A DNA stretch of 64,000 bases from Adineta ricciae (taxonomy: Eukaryota; Rotifera; Eurotatoria; Adinetida; Adinetidae), in NCBI GenBank assembly GCA_905250025.1, contig CAJNOJ010000043.1:248001-312000 (forward strand). Reading direction: 5' to 3'. Position numbers and translations under genes: made by a program. The stretch's first letter is position 1; the number at the start of each line of letters is the position of its first letter. Positions 37,185 through 47,627 of this stretch are shown in pieces. The notes beneath the pieces were generated by a model. That model had not been told where the DNA came from. It ran no database searches and saw nothing but the letters and a program-made list of their open reading frames with translations.

Positions 37185-38174
37185 TTAGAGAGAGAGTGCG
37201 ACATAATGATGAAAAGGGCGTGGATAACAAACTGGATCGTACCGGTAGAAATCATCTATTCGAGGAATTCTATGGATAACTAGTTGAGGGACTGTGCTAT
37301 TATTGTAAAGAGGGATTTCGCGTATGCGTCGTGTTCCACTGCGATAAGGATGTTTGATCTGTTGAGAATGACCAAATCGATCTCGTTCGACTGCTCGATT
37401 GATCTTCATGGCCATTGACGAAGGTATATTCCCATCGATAACAACATTTTCAATCGGATAATCATATTCATAGTTAACAAATTGAGAGTGCGGGCCTTGA
37501 CGAAAAGTTGAGATATCATGCTGAATTGCATGTGAAGGGAAACTAATTAGAGTGGAGTTAGGGCTAATACGCAGTGGACGGTGAGGTCGATCGAAAAGCG
37601 GTTGTAGATTACGTCGTACAGGTGCTGTAGGCATTCGAGACACGGTTGGAATGGACGATTGGTTAGGAGTTCTTTTAGGACGCAGAGCCTCGACAGGTGG
37701 TTGTGGCGTATGCTGAGGAATACCATTATTATTCACTTGTGGTAGCGGTGTAGGCAGAGTATTCACTGGATTTGGTGATCTTGGCGTAGTACGCTAATGA
37801 AAGGATAGTAACGAATTGAGTATAGAACCTTCTTTACCTGCGGTTTAATATCTAATGGTGTAGACGCGTATTCATCTCGAATAGGTCGTTCATCGTAGTC
37901 GTCGTCGTCGTCGTCGTCGTCATTGTCATCATCCTTCAACAAAATTAGATGTGTCTTTAGTAAAAAAAACTAATTAGTATAGATACTTTCGTTTGCGCAA
38001 CTCTATTTGGATTTGGATTGCGTCTATCATATGGATTCGAAGTCGGCTTTGTTGAAGTTTGACGAGGACTACTAACAAAATGAAATATCGAATTCAAATT
38101 TTAATAGTTCAAGAGCTCATTTACGAAGGATTCCTTTTGAATATGTTCGTTACCCGTCGAAATAACTTAGTCAT
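37185..38174 (-). CDS. Hypothetical proline-rich, Asp-run protein
   Basis: Four exons (38125-38174, 37987-38071, 37838-37933, 37185-37793) join exactly in frame to 279 residues. The start MTKLFRRVTNIFKRNPS is amphipathic and basic. Then come a Pro/Asn/Arg-rich stretch, an Asp run of eight or more encoded by a GTC-type trinucleotide repeat, PERPIRDEY-like sequence, a Pro/Gln-rich linker and a Tyr/Arg/Pro-rich C-terminal half (REIPLYNNSTVPQLVIHRIP). No known domain or membrane segment is visible, and much of it looks disordered. Its start is 140 bp from the divergent FASTK-family gene, and its stop is 94 bp from the MsrB stop. Confidence 0.7.
37898..37921. repeat. (GTC)n trinucleotide repeat in coding exon
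   Basis: Eight GTC units that translate on the minus strand as consecutive Asp codons (GAC) in the proline-rich protein; a likely site of length variation. Confidence 0.9.
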
Positions 38175-38314
38175 TTCGCATACATTTACTACAAACACAT
38201 CGGTGTATTCACATTTCTTGTTGAGTAAATAAACGAGTCGTTCGTCCGTAACCAGTAAAATGACGTCTGACAAGAGACAGGTGTGAATCGTTGATTTGTT
38301 TTCTCCTATCGAAT

Positions 38315-41300
38315 ATGATTTTAGAATTATATCCAATGCACTTGTTTTCTTTCCGTCCATCATCTCTGTATCGTCTTAAACAACCATTATGGACAATCAA
38401 ATCTACAATTCGTACACTAACAGATGCATGTATAACTTCGGAAGCAGTTAAAAGTGCAGAAGATGATCCCGCTCCATTCATGGTCGATTCGAATGATTCT
38501 TTGATGACTGCTATTCAATCATGTTCATCTCTGTCAACGTTATTTCCATTGGTTCGTGCAAATTTACCGCAACATCGAGCACAACATATCGCCTCGGCTT
38601 TGCTTCGAGCTTGCAATATCGTTCGTTCATGTGCCTATTTCCATCCGATTCATATGGAAAGTTATCGTCAGCAGTTATTGAATCATCCGATGTTTGATCT
38701 TCTTTGCCATTTATGCGAACATCGCCTATTAGAATTGAACTTCGAAGATCATGTGAATATTCTGTCAGCGTTAGTCAAGTTAGATATTCGAATGTCATCA
38801 AGTGAAAGTCCATTTCTCCGTCATTTATTTACTGAATTAGCACAACGGGAATACATTGCGAAGTTCGATTTGAATCTCTTGCATCGGTTTCTCATTGCCG
38901 TCGTTAAAAAATCCAATCGACATTTACGTAAGTCTAACATAGAAAAAGTTTAGTCTGTTTCAAGAGCAATTCTTGTTTAGTTCTTCCGCTATACAAACCA
39001 TTACTCGAACGGTTTCATCAATTATTAATCGATCATGGTCCTAATCACAACACAGCAAGTATAAAGTGTACAATTGGAGTAACACACCTGTTGGGTATGG
39101 CTATACCTTTGTCCAAATCCTCTTCGTCCGATGATACGCAAGCACGTATGCTTCAGGAAGAATAGATTCGAGGAACGGCTTTTTCTTTCATTTTAGTTAT
39201 TAACTTGTGTTTCGAATATAATTAATAATAACATCGAAAAACTTGCTCCTTTAGCAAGTCCAGACATCTTTGTTCGTTTGTTAACATTAGGTGGAATGTT
39301 TCCTGAAGAGATGAAAACATGGATACCACATGTCATGGCCAACTGGTTACAGAATTTAAATCGAATTCTATGGTTTGATCTTTATCTGATACTGTCATCG
39401 GCAAAACGGTTTGTTTCTCTTTTTCCGTTTTTCGATTTTGAATTCTGTCTCTTGTTGCAGACATTTCCGTCCGTTGAATGAATTATTCGAATCAGCCGTC
39501 GCACGTTGTAATTCTGAACTGGATCAAGAGCAAGATCTGATCGATCACGATGTTCTCTACATGATATGTGCTTTATACCGACACTCGAAAATCAAATTGA
39601 AACTTCGATTGAACAGGCGTTTGCACATGTGTTTAGATCGTTTCGATCCACATGAAATGTGTCTTCTCTATCAACATATCAATCCAGATACGTGTAATGA
39701 TTGGGATTTACTAGCGCGAATCCATTCTAAGCTCAAGCAAATCTCTCCGACGAACGACGAGTGTAAAACTTCTGCTGAGGAACCGATAAAAATTGATGAA
39801 CGTGATTTTTCTTTGCTTTTTCTTGATAGATGAAAGCGACTTTTGGCCAATGTTGACCATTCTAACGGAACATATCAACAAAAACATTGATTATTACACA
39901 TCCGAACCAGCTGGAGCTGATTTCATCATGCATTTACGTGGAGAAATCGAACGAATGAAATCGGGACCGAACGAAACCTGGTTTATTCGGGATCAACATC
40001 TGACAATTTTAACATTTTACTTAAAATATGCATTGAGCGGAACAGCAATTCCAAGTAATATCATGAGCAATGCCGAAGGTGTGATATCCCAAGCTGATTT
40101 AAAAGATACTGGCACACTCCTAGCAGGTCTGTTTGTTGCCGTTGGAAAAGAACAATTAAATATAACTTCTCTTCGTCTGTAGGCTATTACAATGCAGCAT
40201 CGTTGTTATCTCCTCATGGTGCGAATATGACATTTCAACGTCAAATTGAACAGATCCATCGAACACTTGTCAGTCAAAAGAAAGAACACTTGTCGAATTT
40301 ATCGATCTATCCATTGAGTCATCTAGTCAATTTTCTTAGTCATATCACTTCTTCACGTTATAATATTGGTACACCTTTATTGGAACCATTTTTTGAACGT
40401 CTAAATTCTTATGATAATCAAACATCGTTAAGTTTACGTGATGTGAATAGTCTTTCGTTGTTATTTTCTCATTCAGCACGTCTCTATCCAGCTTTACTCG
40501 ATTCTATGTGTTCAACCTTGATCGATACTCAATCCACTTCCTTACGATTAATTTCAACATACTTTCGTTGCTTATTCAAAGTTAATTACAAGCCCGAACA
40601 AATCAACGATCTATGTTCATTAGCTCGACATCTCTATGAAAATAAGGACGAATTACGTTCGTTCGATATGCTCTGGTTAGCCATGACAACTACAGGATTG
40701 TTCAATCAAATCGATGAACATCTATTGAATGATATCTTTTCGTTGTCATTTCTCGATAGCATCGATCAAATTTCGATGAAAAGGCATACGAATCCATTAG
40801 GCCAATCTCTATTCCGCTTAAATCAAATTGTGTGCATCGATCAACCTCAATTGAATATTCCGTGGTTTAACGATCGCTTTGGATTGGAAGTTGTTATACC
40901 TGGTAAACATTTCATTTCGATAGAATCTGACAAAGACGATTCGTTCGGTATTTTAGACATGCGTCGCCATTGGCAGACGCGACATACGGTATTTGATCAT
41001 GTGGAATCGAATTTAACAACTATTCTTGGCGGAAGAGAATATGTGCAAAAACTGCCAGTTTCGCCATACTTTCATGAAATTGGTAGGAAAGTATTTGATA
41101 TGATTATTGAAATTTGAATTGAATTGTTGTTTAGATTTCGAATGTATCCTACGACTGGATAATCGTAAACCAGTTCGGTTCGATCAGTACGATTTGATGA
41201 AGAACATCAGCGGAGACAAAAAACTCGAGATTCCTGAAGGATGTGAACGGTATGTTCGTTGGTATTGAAAACATGGGTTATAAAATGAGATTTTGCTGAT

Positions 41301-41568
41301 GTAGAGTGGCAATTCAATTAACAACACCGAATCATTATTGTCAGAATACGAATCATTATGTTGGCTCTGTAGAGATAACATTTCGCCATTTGAAGAAACT
41401 AGGATACCGTGTTGTTGTTGTGAGTAGTGATCGATCGTCTATCCTTTTATCAGAATAATTGAATTTTAAAATCTTATTTAGCTTCCTTATTATGAATTAT
41501 CTGCAATAGAATCATCTGCTGCTCGTTATCGTTATTTGCACAACAAAGTGTTCAAAAATAATCAATAG
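38315..41568 (+). CDS. FASTK-family mitochondrial RNA-binding protein with RAP domain
   Basis: FASTK proteins govern processing and stability of mitochondrial RNAs. Nine exons (38315-38927, 38981-39078, 39197-39408, 39461-39801, 39830-40126, 40183-41082, 41135-41249, 41305-41419, 41482-41568) give 925 residues. Helical repeats fill most of the length (for example LLCHLCEHRLLELNFEDHVN). The C-terminal RAP domain is shown by FECILRLDNRKPVRF, HYVGSVEITFRHLKKLGYRV and VVLPYYELSAIESSAARYRY. The second in-frame ATG (38336) starts MHLFSFRPSSLYRLKQPLW, a good mitochondrial presequence, and may be the real start. The exon 2/3 junction (39078/39197) is the weakest: it is the only in-phase GT I found, and coding-like sequence continues to 39170 before a stop. 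The FASTKD paralogue is undetermined. Confidence 0.85.
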
Positions 41569-41846
41569 GAAATGTTACTTGTTTTTTTTTGTTATGAAAA
41601 AAAAAGTATTCTATGAATTCTTTAGAATGGTTTAGTACATGTTATATGTTATAACGTTTTTTTTTCTAATAAAACTGTTGTTATTACAAATTTTCGTCTT
41701 TTCGTCAGTGAAGAGGAAAAAAACATCGTACAATGCTCAGTCAACCGCGTCGAAGTATGATATTATTTGCTTATCTGTCGGCAATTTTTATTTGAGTGTC
41801 AAATACATTAATTAATCAGCCATATTTTCTTTGCTTTTCACCAACA

Positions 41847-42642
41847 ATGCCGTATTCGAAGCCGCTTTCGAGTGATTGCGAAGAACAGACGTAAGATAAG
41901 CTTAATAGGCACATAGTTTCATGTCGATGTTTAATTATAGTTCCTCACCAGCACCTCAATACACTTACATGGGTCGACTGGTGACATATGAACGACCGGC
42001 TCTGCGAAAATCAAAATCGCTCCACCATCGATCAAAGAAATATGTCTATGACTATGATTCATACTCATCGTCGGCTGACGATGATCCAAATAAACCGCTC
42101 GGAGTTGTCAGAGTTAATAATCAACATGTTCGTGAGGGTACGTTTCTGCTTTTGAGAAGATTGTATGCTAGAAGAAGCAATATGCTGTTTTAGTCTATCG
42201 AATACCTACGCCACCGCCGGAAGTTAGAAAAGTTTATCATCGTGCACGTTCGCCAAAGCCGAAAATTATCGAACGGGTCTTTGTGCGCCGTCCGGCGCCG
42301 GAAATCATTGAAAATATCATCCAAGTTCCACCACAAAAAACAAAAGTAATCCATCGCGAGAAAATCTTACGGCCATCGAAACCAATCGTTCGAACTAAGT
42401 AAAGCGAATCTAAGCGCAATTCAAACAATTTCCATTTCACCCGCTATTCTAGATACGTTTATTTACGACCCGAAGACGAACAACCCCGACAACAGCAGGA
42501 TGTTTTCACGTCATCCGTAAATCTACAGCCAAGTGTTAGTTACACGCAAACAATGGCGCCAACCTATGCCTATTCACGAAAGATAGTCAATCCACAACCG
42601 ATTCCCGCAACTTGCTATTCCTATCAATACCCACAATATTAA
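41847..42642 (+). CDS. Alveolin-like Val/Pro/charged-repeat protein
   Basis: Four exons (41847-41890, 41941-42137, 42194-42398, 42453-42642) separated by introns of about 50-56 nt give 211 residues in frame. Residues 1-80 are basic and Tyr/Ser-rich (YTYMGRLVTYERPALRKSKS). Residues 80-150 carry alternating charge and hydrophobic/proline repeats such as KIIERVFVRRPAPEIIENII, QVPPQKTKVIHREKILRP, which resemble the EKIVEVPV-type repeats of alveolins and articulins, cytoskeletal proteins under membranes. The tail is Gln/Tyr/Pro-rich and ends QYPQY. I do not recognise an exact family; the cytoskeletal role is inferred from the repeat style only. Confidence 0.75.
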
Positions 42643-42770
42643 ATCTTGGCTCAAACACCACATTCGACTTAAAGCTGTTTTTTTCTTTTGAACTTTTTTT
42701 TTCTAATAAACTGTCCACAACTACATTGGTGAACTCCTATAACAAATATCTCGATTTCCTTCAGAATAAA

Positions 42771-43700
42771 ATGGCAGCTCCGATACATTGTTTCCTAATT
42801 GATAATCAGTACGGTCTCGTATTTAATCCTGAATCCATTCGTCTTCTTCGGCAGCAGCATCGCATCATAGGTTTGCTAACAGGTAATCTTCCACAATATC
42901 CTCGACAAAATCAGCAGCTTGGTATTCCATTGCAACTTTCCCTTCAACAATGTCACTTTCTATCGACACACAACATTATTTGCATGTATCAAATCGTTTT
43001 CCCGATCACGGACAAGCAAGAAGATCATTTGGCATATCTCACCGAACTCGACAACAAATTTCAAGATCAGAAAATCACCAATGGTCACGAACGAATCAAT
43101 GAAATCCTTCTCAACCGTGATTACATTCTTCAATCCAATCGTCACTCATCGTTCGGAGATAGTTCAGAGCTCGATCCGGCCATTTCATCTCTGCTCGAAA
43201 CCAACAATGCTTGGCAAAATTCTTCTCGGTCAATGGACGACCATGAACGACATATTTTGCTTCATATCATTAAGCAACGTTTACAGCAGTTTACTATCGA
43301 TCATATGCTGATCACACAACCATTGGAATCCATACGAAGCGATCATCTCGTGCAGTCGATCACTGCTGATCAGCTTAAGCGATACTTGACTTCGCCCCTT
43401 CAACAATTGCAATGCGATGTATTCGCCGATCTCTATGCCAAGAACTATTGGATTTCCGACGGAATGAAATTCGGTGGCGACTATCTCGTTTACTTAGATG
43501 ATCCATCAAAATGTCATTCTTCATTTATTGTTACATGTTTTCTTCGAAACGAAGTTCAAACGAATTCAACAGCAATCCCACTAACCCATCTGATAGCTCG
43601 ATGTCGTGTTGCGGTAAATGTCAAGAAAATATCTGTTCTAGCAACGAGAAAATCTACAAATGAAATCGAATATCTAACAATCAATTGGAATGGATTCTAA
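42771..43700 (+). CDS. TSEN34: tRNA-splicing endonuclease subunit Sen34
   Basis: Catalytic subunit that cuts the 3' splice site of pre-tRNA introns. A single exon of 309 residues starts at the ATG behind the acceptor-like TTCCTTCAG. The N-terminal domain includes IRLLRQQHRIIGLLTGNLPQ (compare the family's R..yRIiG.LvG.lp). The C-terminal nuclease domain contains YWISDGMKFGGDYLVYLDDP, then PSKCHSSFIV and AVNVKKISVLA. The putative catalytic Tyr, His and Lys are therefore all present. The gene is 128 bp downstream of the alveolin-like gene on the same strand. Confidence 0.9.
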   Translation: MAAPIHCFLIDNQYGLVFNPESIRLLRQQHRIIGLLTGNLPQYPRQNQQLGIPLQLSLQQCHFLSTHNIICMYQIVFPITDKQEDHLAYLTELDNKFQDQKITNGHERINEILLNRDYILQSNRHSSFGDSSELDPAISSLLETNNAWQNSSRSMDDHERHILLHIIKQRLQQFTIDHMLITQPLESIRSDHLVQSITADQLKRYLTSPLQQLQCDVFADLYAKNYWISDGMKFGGDYLVYLDDPSKCHSSFIVTCFLRNEVQTNSTAIPLTHLIARCRVAVNVKKISVLATRKSTNEIEYLTINWNGF

Positions 43701-44939
43701 ATTTTCCATTTTCTCTTGCAAACACGATTAGACACAGATCAGATTTGTTTATTGACCAATCAATAAACTACTTCATCATCATCAACATTTTGTATACATT
43801 TATGTTAACAAGCTCATATACAAGGAATTATCGTTTGCTTATATGTACATTATTCGATTGTTTCTCTTTCCTCCTTCTGTTGATATGTATCCACCCATGT
43901 TATTCTTCTACTCAATGTTTATTTATTAGCAGGAAAGATTAGACGATCCTTAGTTATTAGAAAGAAAAACAATATTGATCAATCTTGTTCTCTTCCAAAC
44001 ATTCGCTTTCGTATTTGCAGCACTTCAGGAGAAAAGTCCTTCTGTTCAACACTAATAATAACATCTATAATTAATTGAGTGATTCGTACTCGAAATGTGA
44101 AGTGTGACAAAGTTTTGCGATAGGCAGCAGATCTAACGTTTCTTTCTTTTTGCCTCTGTTCACACAGCAGGAGATTGACTTATTCTCTTGTTCATTAGTT
44201 GCCGCCCTGATTTCAATTGCTCGAGGCAATTACGTTGAACAACATACATTTGTTGTTTGATCTTCGATTGCTTCTAGCTACCAATCGATCTGAGTTTTTC
44301 TTCTCAATTTACAAGACTTATCTGATATGCATACCTTGATCTGTGATTTCGTCTTGTCATCGCGTAATCGATCAAAAACAAGAGGAAAAGAATGTCAAGC
44401 CCGTTGTATTTTCTATTTCAATTTCTCGCGCATCGTTACACACCACCTATTAGAGCGAACAGCGTGAAATGTCTCCATACTGATCACAATCGACTAATGA
44501 TGGGACGAGTCATTATGAAGCGAAAGAGCAGACCTAACGATTAACGTAGTGATTTAAGAAAGCGTTAAATTCAATTGTTTGTTTTGTGCTTTTCTCGATG
44601 TGAATATTGTGAAACTTTAGATAGTAGAATCATTAGGGGATACGAAGCAAGCTGACGGCTTGATGATAATAGTTTTTGTATTCAGAGGAAAACATAACGA
44701 CGACAAATTGAGAACGATGAATATCAAGTCGTATGTTTATAGAATGTATGAAACAGATGCTGACGATGAGGAAAAAATGAGAAGTTTGTATGTGTGCTCA
44801 ACGTCATTTCTTCATTAGAGTACAAACAGAATGGAATGAGATCTAATTTGTAGTAGCAGCTTGACAGACTTTTATTATTACTTTTATTCACATACAAAGA
44901 GCAAAAATGAAGAAGAAAAAAAGAGAAAGACAGTATCTT
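43701..44939. other. Convergent spacer TSEN34/FoxG
   Basis: About 1.2 kb between two convergent stops, AT-rich, without supported ORFs or repeats. It should contain the FoxG 3' UTR, which may be long. Confidence 0.4.
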
Positions 44940-45695
44940 TTACACCACTGACCTCATTTGATTCGGTGAAATCGAGCTTGGTAGAAATGTTTGTTGATGT
45001 CGGATAACTTCACTAGCAGCAATTGCTTGCAATAGTTGTTGTTGATGTAAAGCGGCGACAGCGGCAGAAGTATAGAACGCCGATGAATAAGGATTTAGAT
45101 TCGAACGTTTGAATGTAACTAAACGATGATTTCGTGATGTGGATGTTCGTCGTCGAAGTTTGCCAGTAGTAGCACCGATGAACACATCATCAGCAGACGG
45201 ATCGAGCATCCAATAGTTTCCTTTACCGGGGTCATCGAAGTGTCGTGGAACTTTAACAAAGCATTTATTCAATGAGAGATTATGTCGAATTGAATTTTGC
45301 CATCCTTGTTTATTTTCACGGTAATATGGAAACGTTTTCATGATATATTCGTAGATACCGTTCAAGGTCAAACGGTCGTGTGGAGACGAGCGAATAGCCA
45401 TCATGATGAGGGCATTGTATGAATAAGCTGGTTTAATACCGTACTTGTTTTTCAGAATCGGAGTTGCAGCGAGAGCTTTTTGAACGTTGGGACCATCAGA
45501 ACCCGATTCACTTGAAATGGATGATGTCGATTGTTTTGCTGATTTCGATTCTTCGTCTTCCGAACTTTCGATATCAACTTCTTCCTCACCGCCGCCGTCG
45601 TCGTCGTCCTCGATTGCTGATTGTTTTTTCACTGAAGGATCTTCTCCAAGGACACTGCGAATTGAAAACGAACTCTGAAAAACACGTTCTTCCAT
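44940..45695 (-). CDS. FOXG1: Forkhead transcription factor FoxG
   Basis: FoxG (vertebrate FOXG1, fly sloppy paired) is a repressor acting in anterior neural patterning. A single exon of 251 residues. Near the N-terminus [10 protein letters not shown] resembles the eh1/Groucho-type FSIxxxL motif seen in the family (FSIKSLV in vertebrates). An acidic Ser/Glu region follows. The forkhead domain, about residues 88-180, reads [60 protein letters not shown] and [20 protein letters not shown], with the FoxG-typical [11 protein letters not shown] immediately after. The C-terminus is short and Gln/Ala-rich. Confidence 0.94.
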   Translation of the reverse strand: MEERVFQSSFSIRSVLGEDPSVKKQSAIEDDDDGGGEEEVDIESSEDEESKSAKQSTSSISSESGSDGPNVQKALAATPILKNKYGIKPAYSYNALIMMAIRSSPHDRLTLNGIYEYIMKTFPYYRENKQGWQNSIRHNLSLNKCFVKVPRHFDDPGKGNYWMLDPSADDVFIGATTGKLRRRTSTSRNHRLVTFKRSNLNPYSSAFYTSAAVAALHQQQLLQAIAASEVIRHQQTFLPSSISPNQMRSVV

Positions 45696-47627
45696 TCCGA
45701 ATACTTCTTTGTGTCTGAAGGAGAAAATAATACCAGTAATAATATCGTTTCTTTCTCTATGACAGCGTGTCAGAAGTAACAGCCTGTTTGATCAACAAAA
45801 GCGTCGCGTATCTCTCTCTCTCTCTCTTTTACGCGCACACGCGTTCTCTATATTCTATTTGCAGACAAAACGTGAAGTGTTCATGTTCATGATTTATCCT
45901 TTGCGCTATAGGTCGCCAATAATAGAAGAGTTTACACAGCAAATGGTTGGTTGAGAATGAAATATTTCTTTCTCCTCCTTGCTGTGTCGAGGGTAGCCAA
46001 TGTTTGTAAAACAGTACTTCTCTATTTTCACCAATAAGAAAAGAAAAGGGAACGATAGATACTCTCTTATCGCGTTTAAGAAAGAAAAACGATGTTAAGA
46101 TAGTTTATTTTTATAAGGCAACCGATGATGAAGTAGCTTTATTAAACGACGTGCAAGTATGTTATTGACTCATTAGAGAGAAAATTGATTACATCATTTG
46201 TATAAGTATTACCCTGAAACGGATGCATATTTCAGTGCGCATCACATTCATTTCGAATAAATCAACAAGAAAGAGTATACACGTGTACGAATTTGAATGT
46301 ACACATCGTTTGATCTGATCTCAAATAATGGATGGTGTCTGTTGAATACTTGACAAATACAAAAGAAAGATATTTCGTTTTCGCTTCATCAAATTTCAAT
46401 GGTCAATGACATTTGCACCTTAGAAAATTGTTCGGACATGAGATTAAGGACATACTAATGATAATTGAATAGTGTACATGTGTGTAGACGGACACATCGC
46501 TTTTCTTTTTCTTTCTTTTTTGTTTGGTATAAAGAGGTATTTTAAGATCGAGTTGATAATTATTTATTTCGCGTCAACAATTTCGTTCACTCAGTAAAGA
46601 GTATATTATTTTGAACGATGGATGAAAAAGATAGGATTCGATGAATCGACATTTCGTTAAGAAATATCAATCATAGAAAGTAATGAACAGTTATTTTTCT
46701 GTTGTCAATTGAAAGACTAATTCTTATGTCATGATGCGTCATATCATAAATCAAGAAGCTATTGAATTCATGTCCAAGAATCAAAACAAAGAAAGAGTAG
46801 GAACAGATCAAGTTCTACAGGAAAATATCGTTTTGTGTGAGATACTAATAAAAAAAAAGCAGTCTCATCTGTCGAGCATTTTGTACTTTCTTGTTTACGT
46901 TGATATCAGACAACGCACAATATTTCAAAGTCTATCATTATAACCACATTTAAACGACATATAATTGCATTATCTTCGTGATAAGAATGTTTTTCATTGT
47001 CAGTTCGTGAAAAAGTACTTACTTGATTAGTACTATGATCTGATTCAGCTGTGTCACAAATGACGTGATTATTAAGTCAGACAATAGCCGATACTGATGT
47101 AAGCCAACATGTAGTAGAACTACCTGGCGCCATCGTACTGATGAAGAATTTAGTTTTATTTGTAGTGATACTTATCAAAAAGCCGTTCTCAATCATTTCA
47201 TTTTGTGCTGATTATGCTTCATTTTTGCCGTATAATCAACAAAACCGGTGATTTCCTTGATTAAGTTCTAAAATGCACTTTGTCCAATGGAAATCTATTA
47301 ATATAATTCAGCTAGATTGATATTTCAATGTTTTTTCCGAATAACTTCGAATGCATGTGGCATAGGAAAGAATTACTAATATGATTGACTAACTGCGGGA
47401 AAGGAACAGCGAGTTGTTTCAATAATACTATGACGATGGAAATTAATTTGTTCTCAAAATCATACGATGTTATAATCGTTAATTTCTAACCGAAACTACA
47501 GATACCATTAAAGATTTGGTTTGAGACTATTTATTTATTCTTTAAGTAGTATTAGAATCATAAAAGCGAAGTGTGTTATCTGATGTTCTCGAATATTCCG
47601 CATCATGTTAAAATTTTCCATGCTGTC
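45696..47627. other. Gene-free region upstream of FoxG
   Basis: 1.9 kb, unusually long for this window, between the FoxG start and the 3' end of the ART-LRR gene. CT tracts (45811-45828) and AT-rich sequence; no ORF with coding character (46731-46943 looks random). It is a natural place for developmental enhancers of FoxG, by inference. Confidence 0.45.

Noticed and set aside
41891-41916. 26-nt intron in the alveolin-like gene giving QTFMSMFNYSS
   Set aside because: Too short to splice; a 50-nt intron 41891-41940 fits in phase and matches the local intron size.
46731-46943. 70-codon plus ORF upstream of FoxG
   Set aside because: No coding character and no neighbour in frame.
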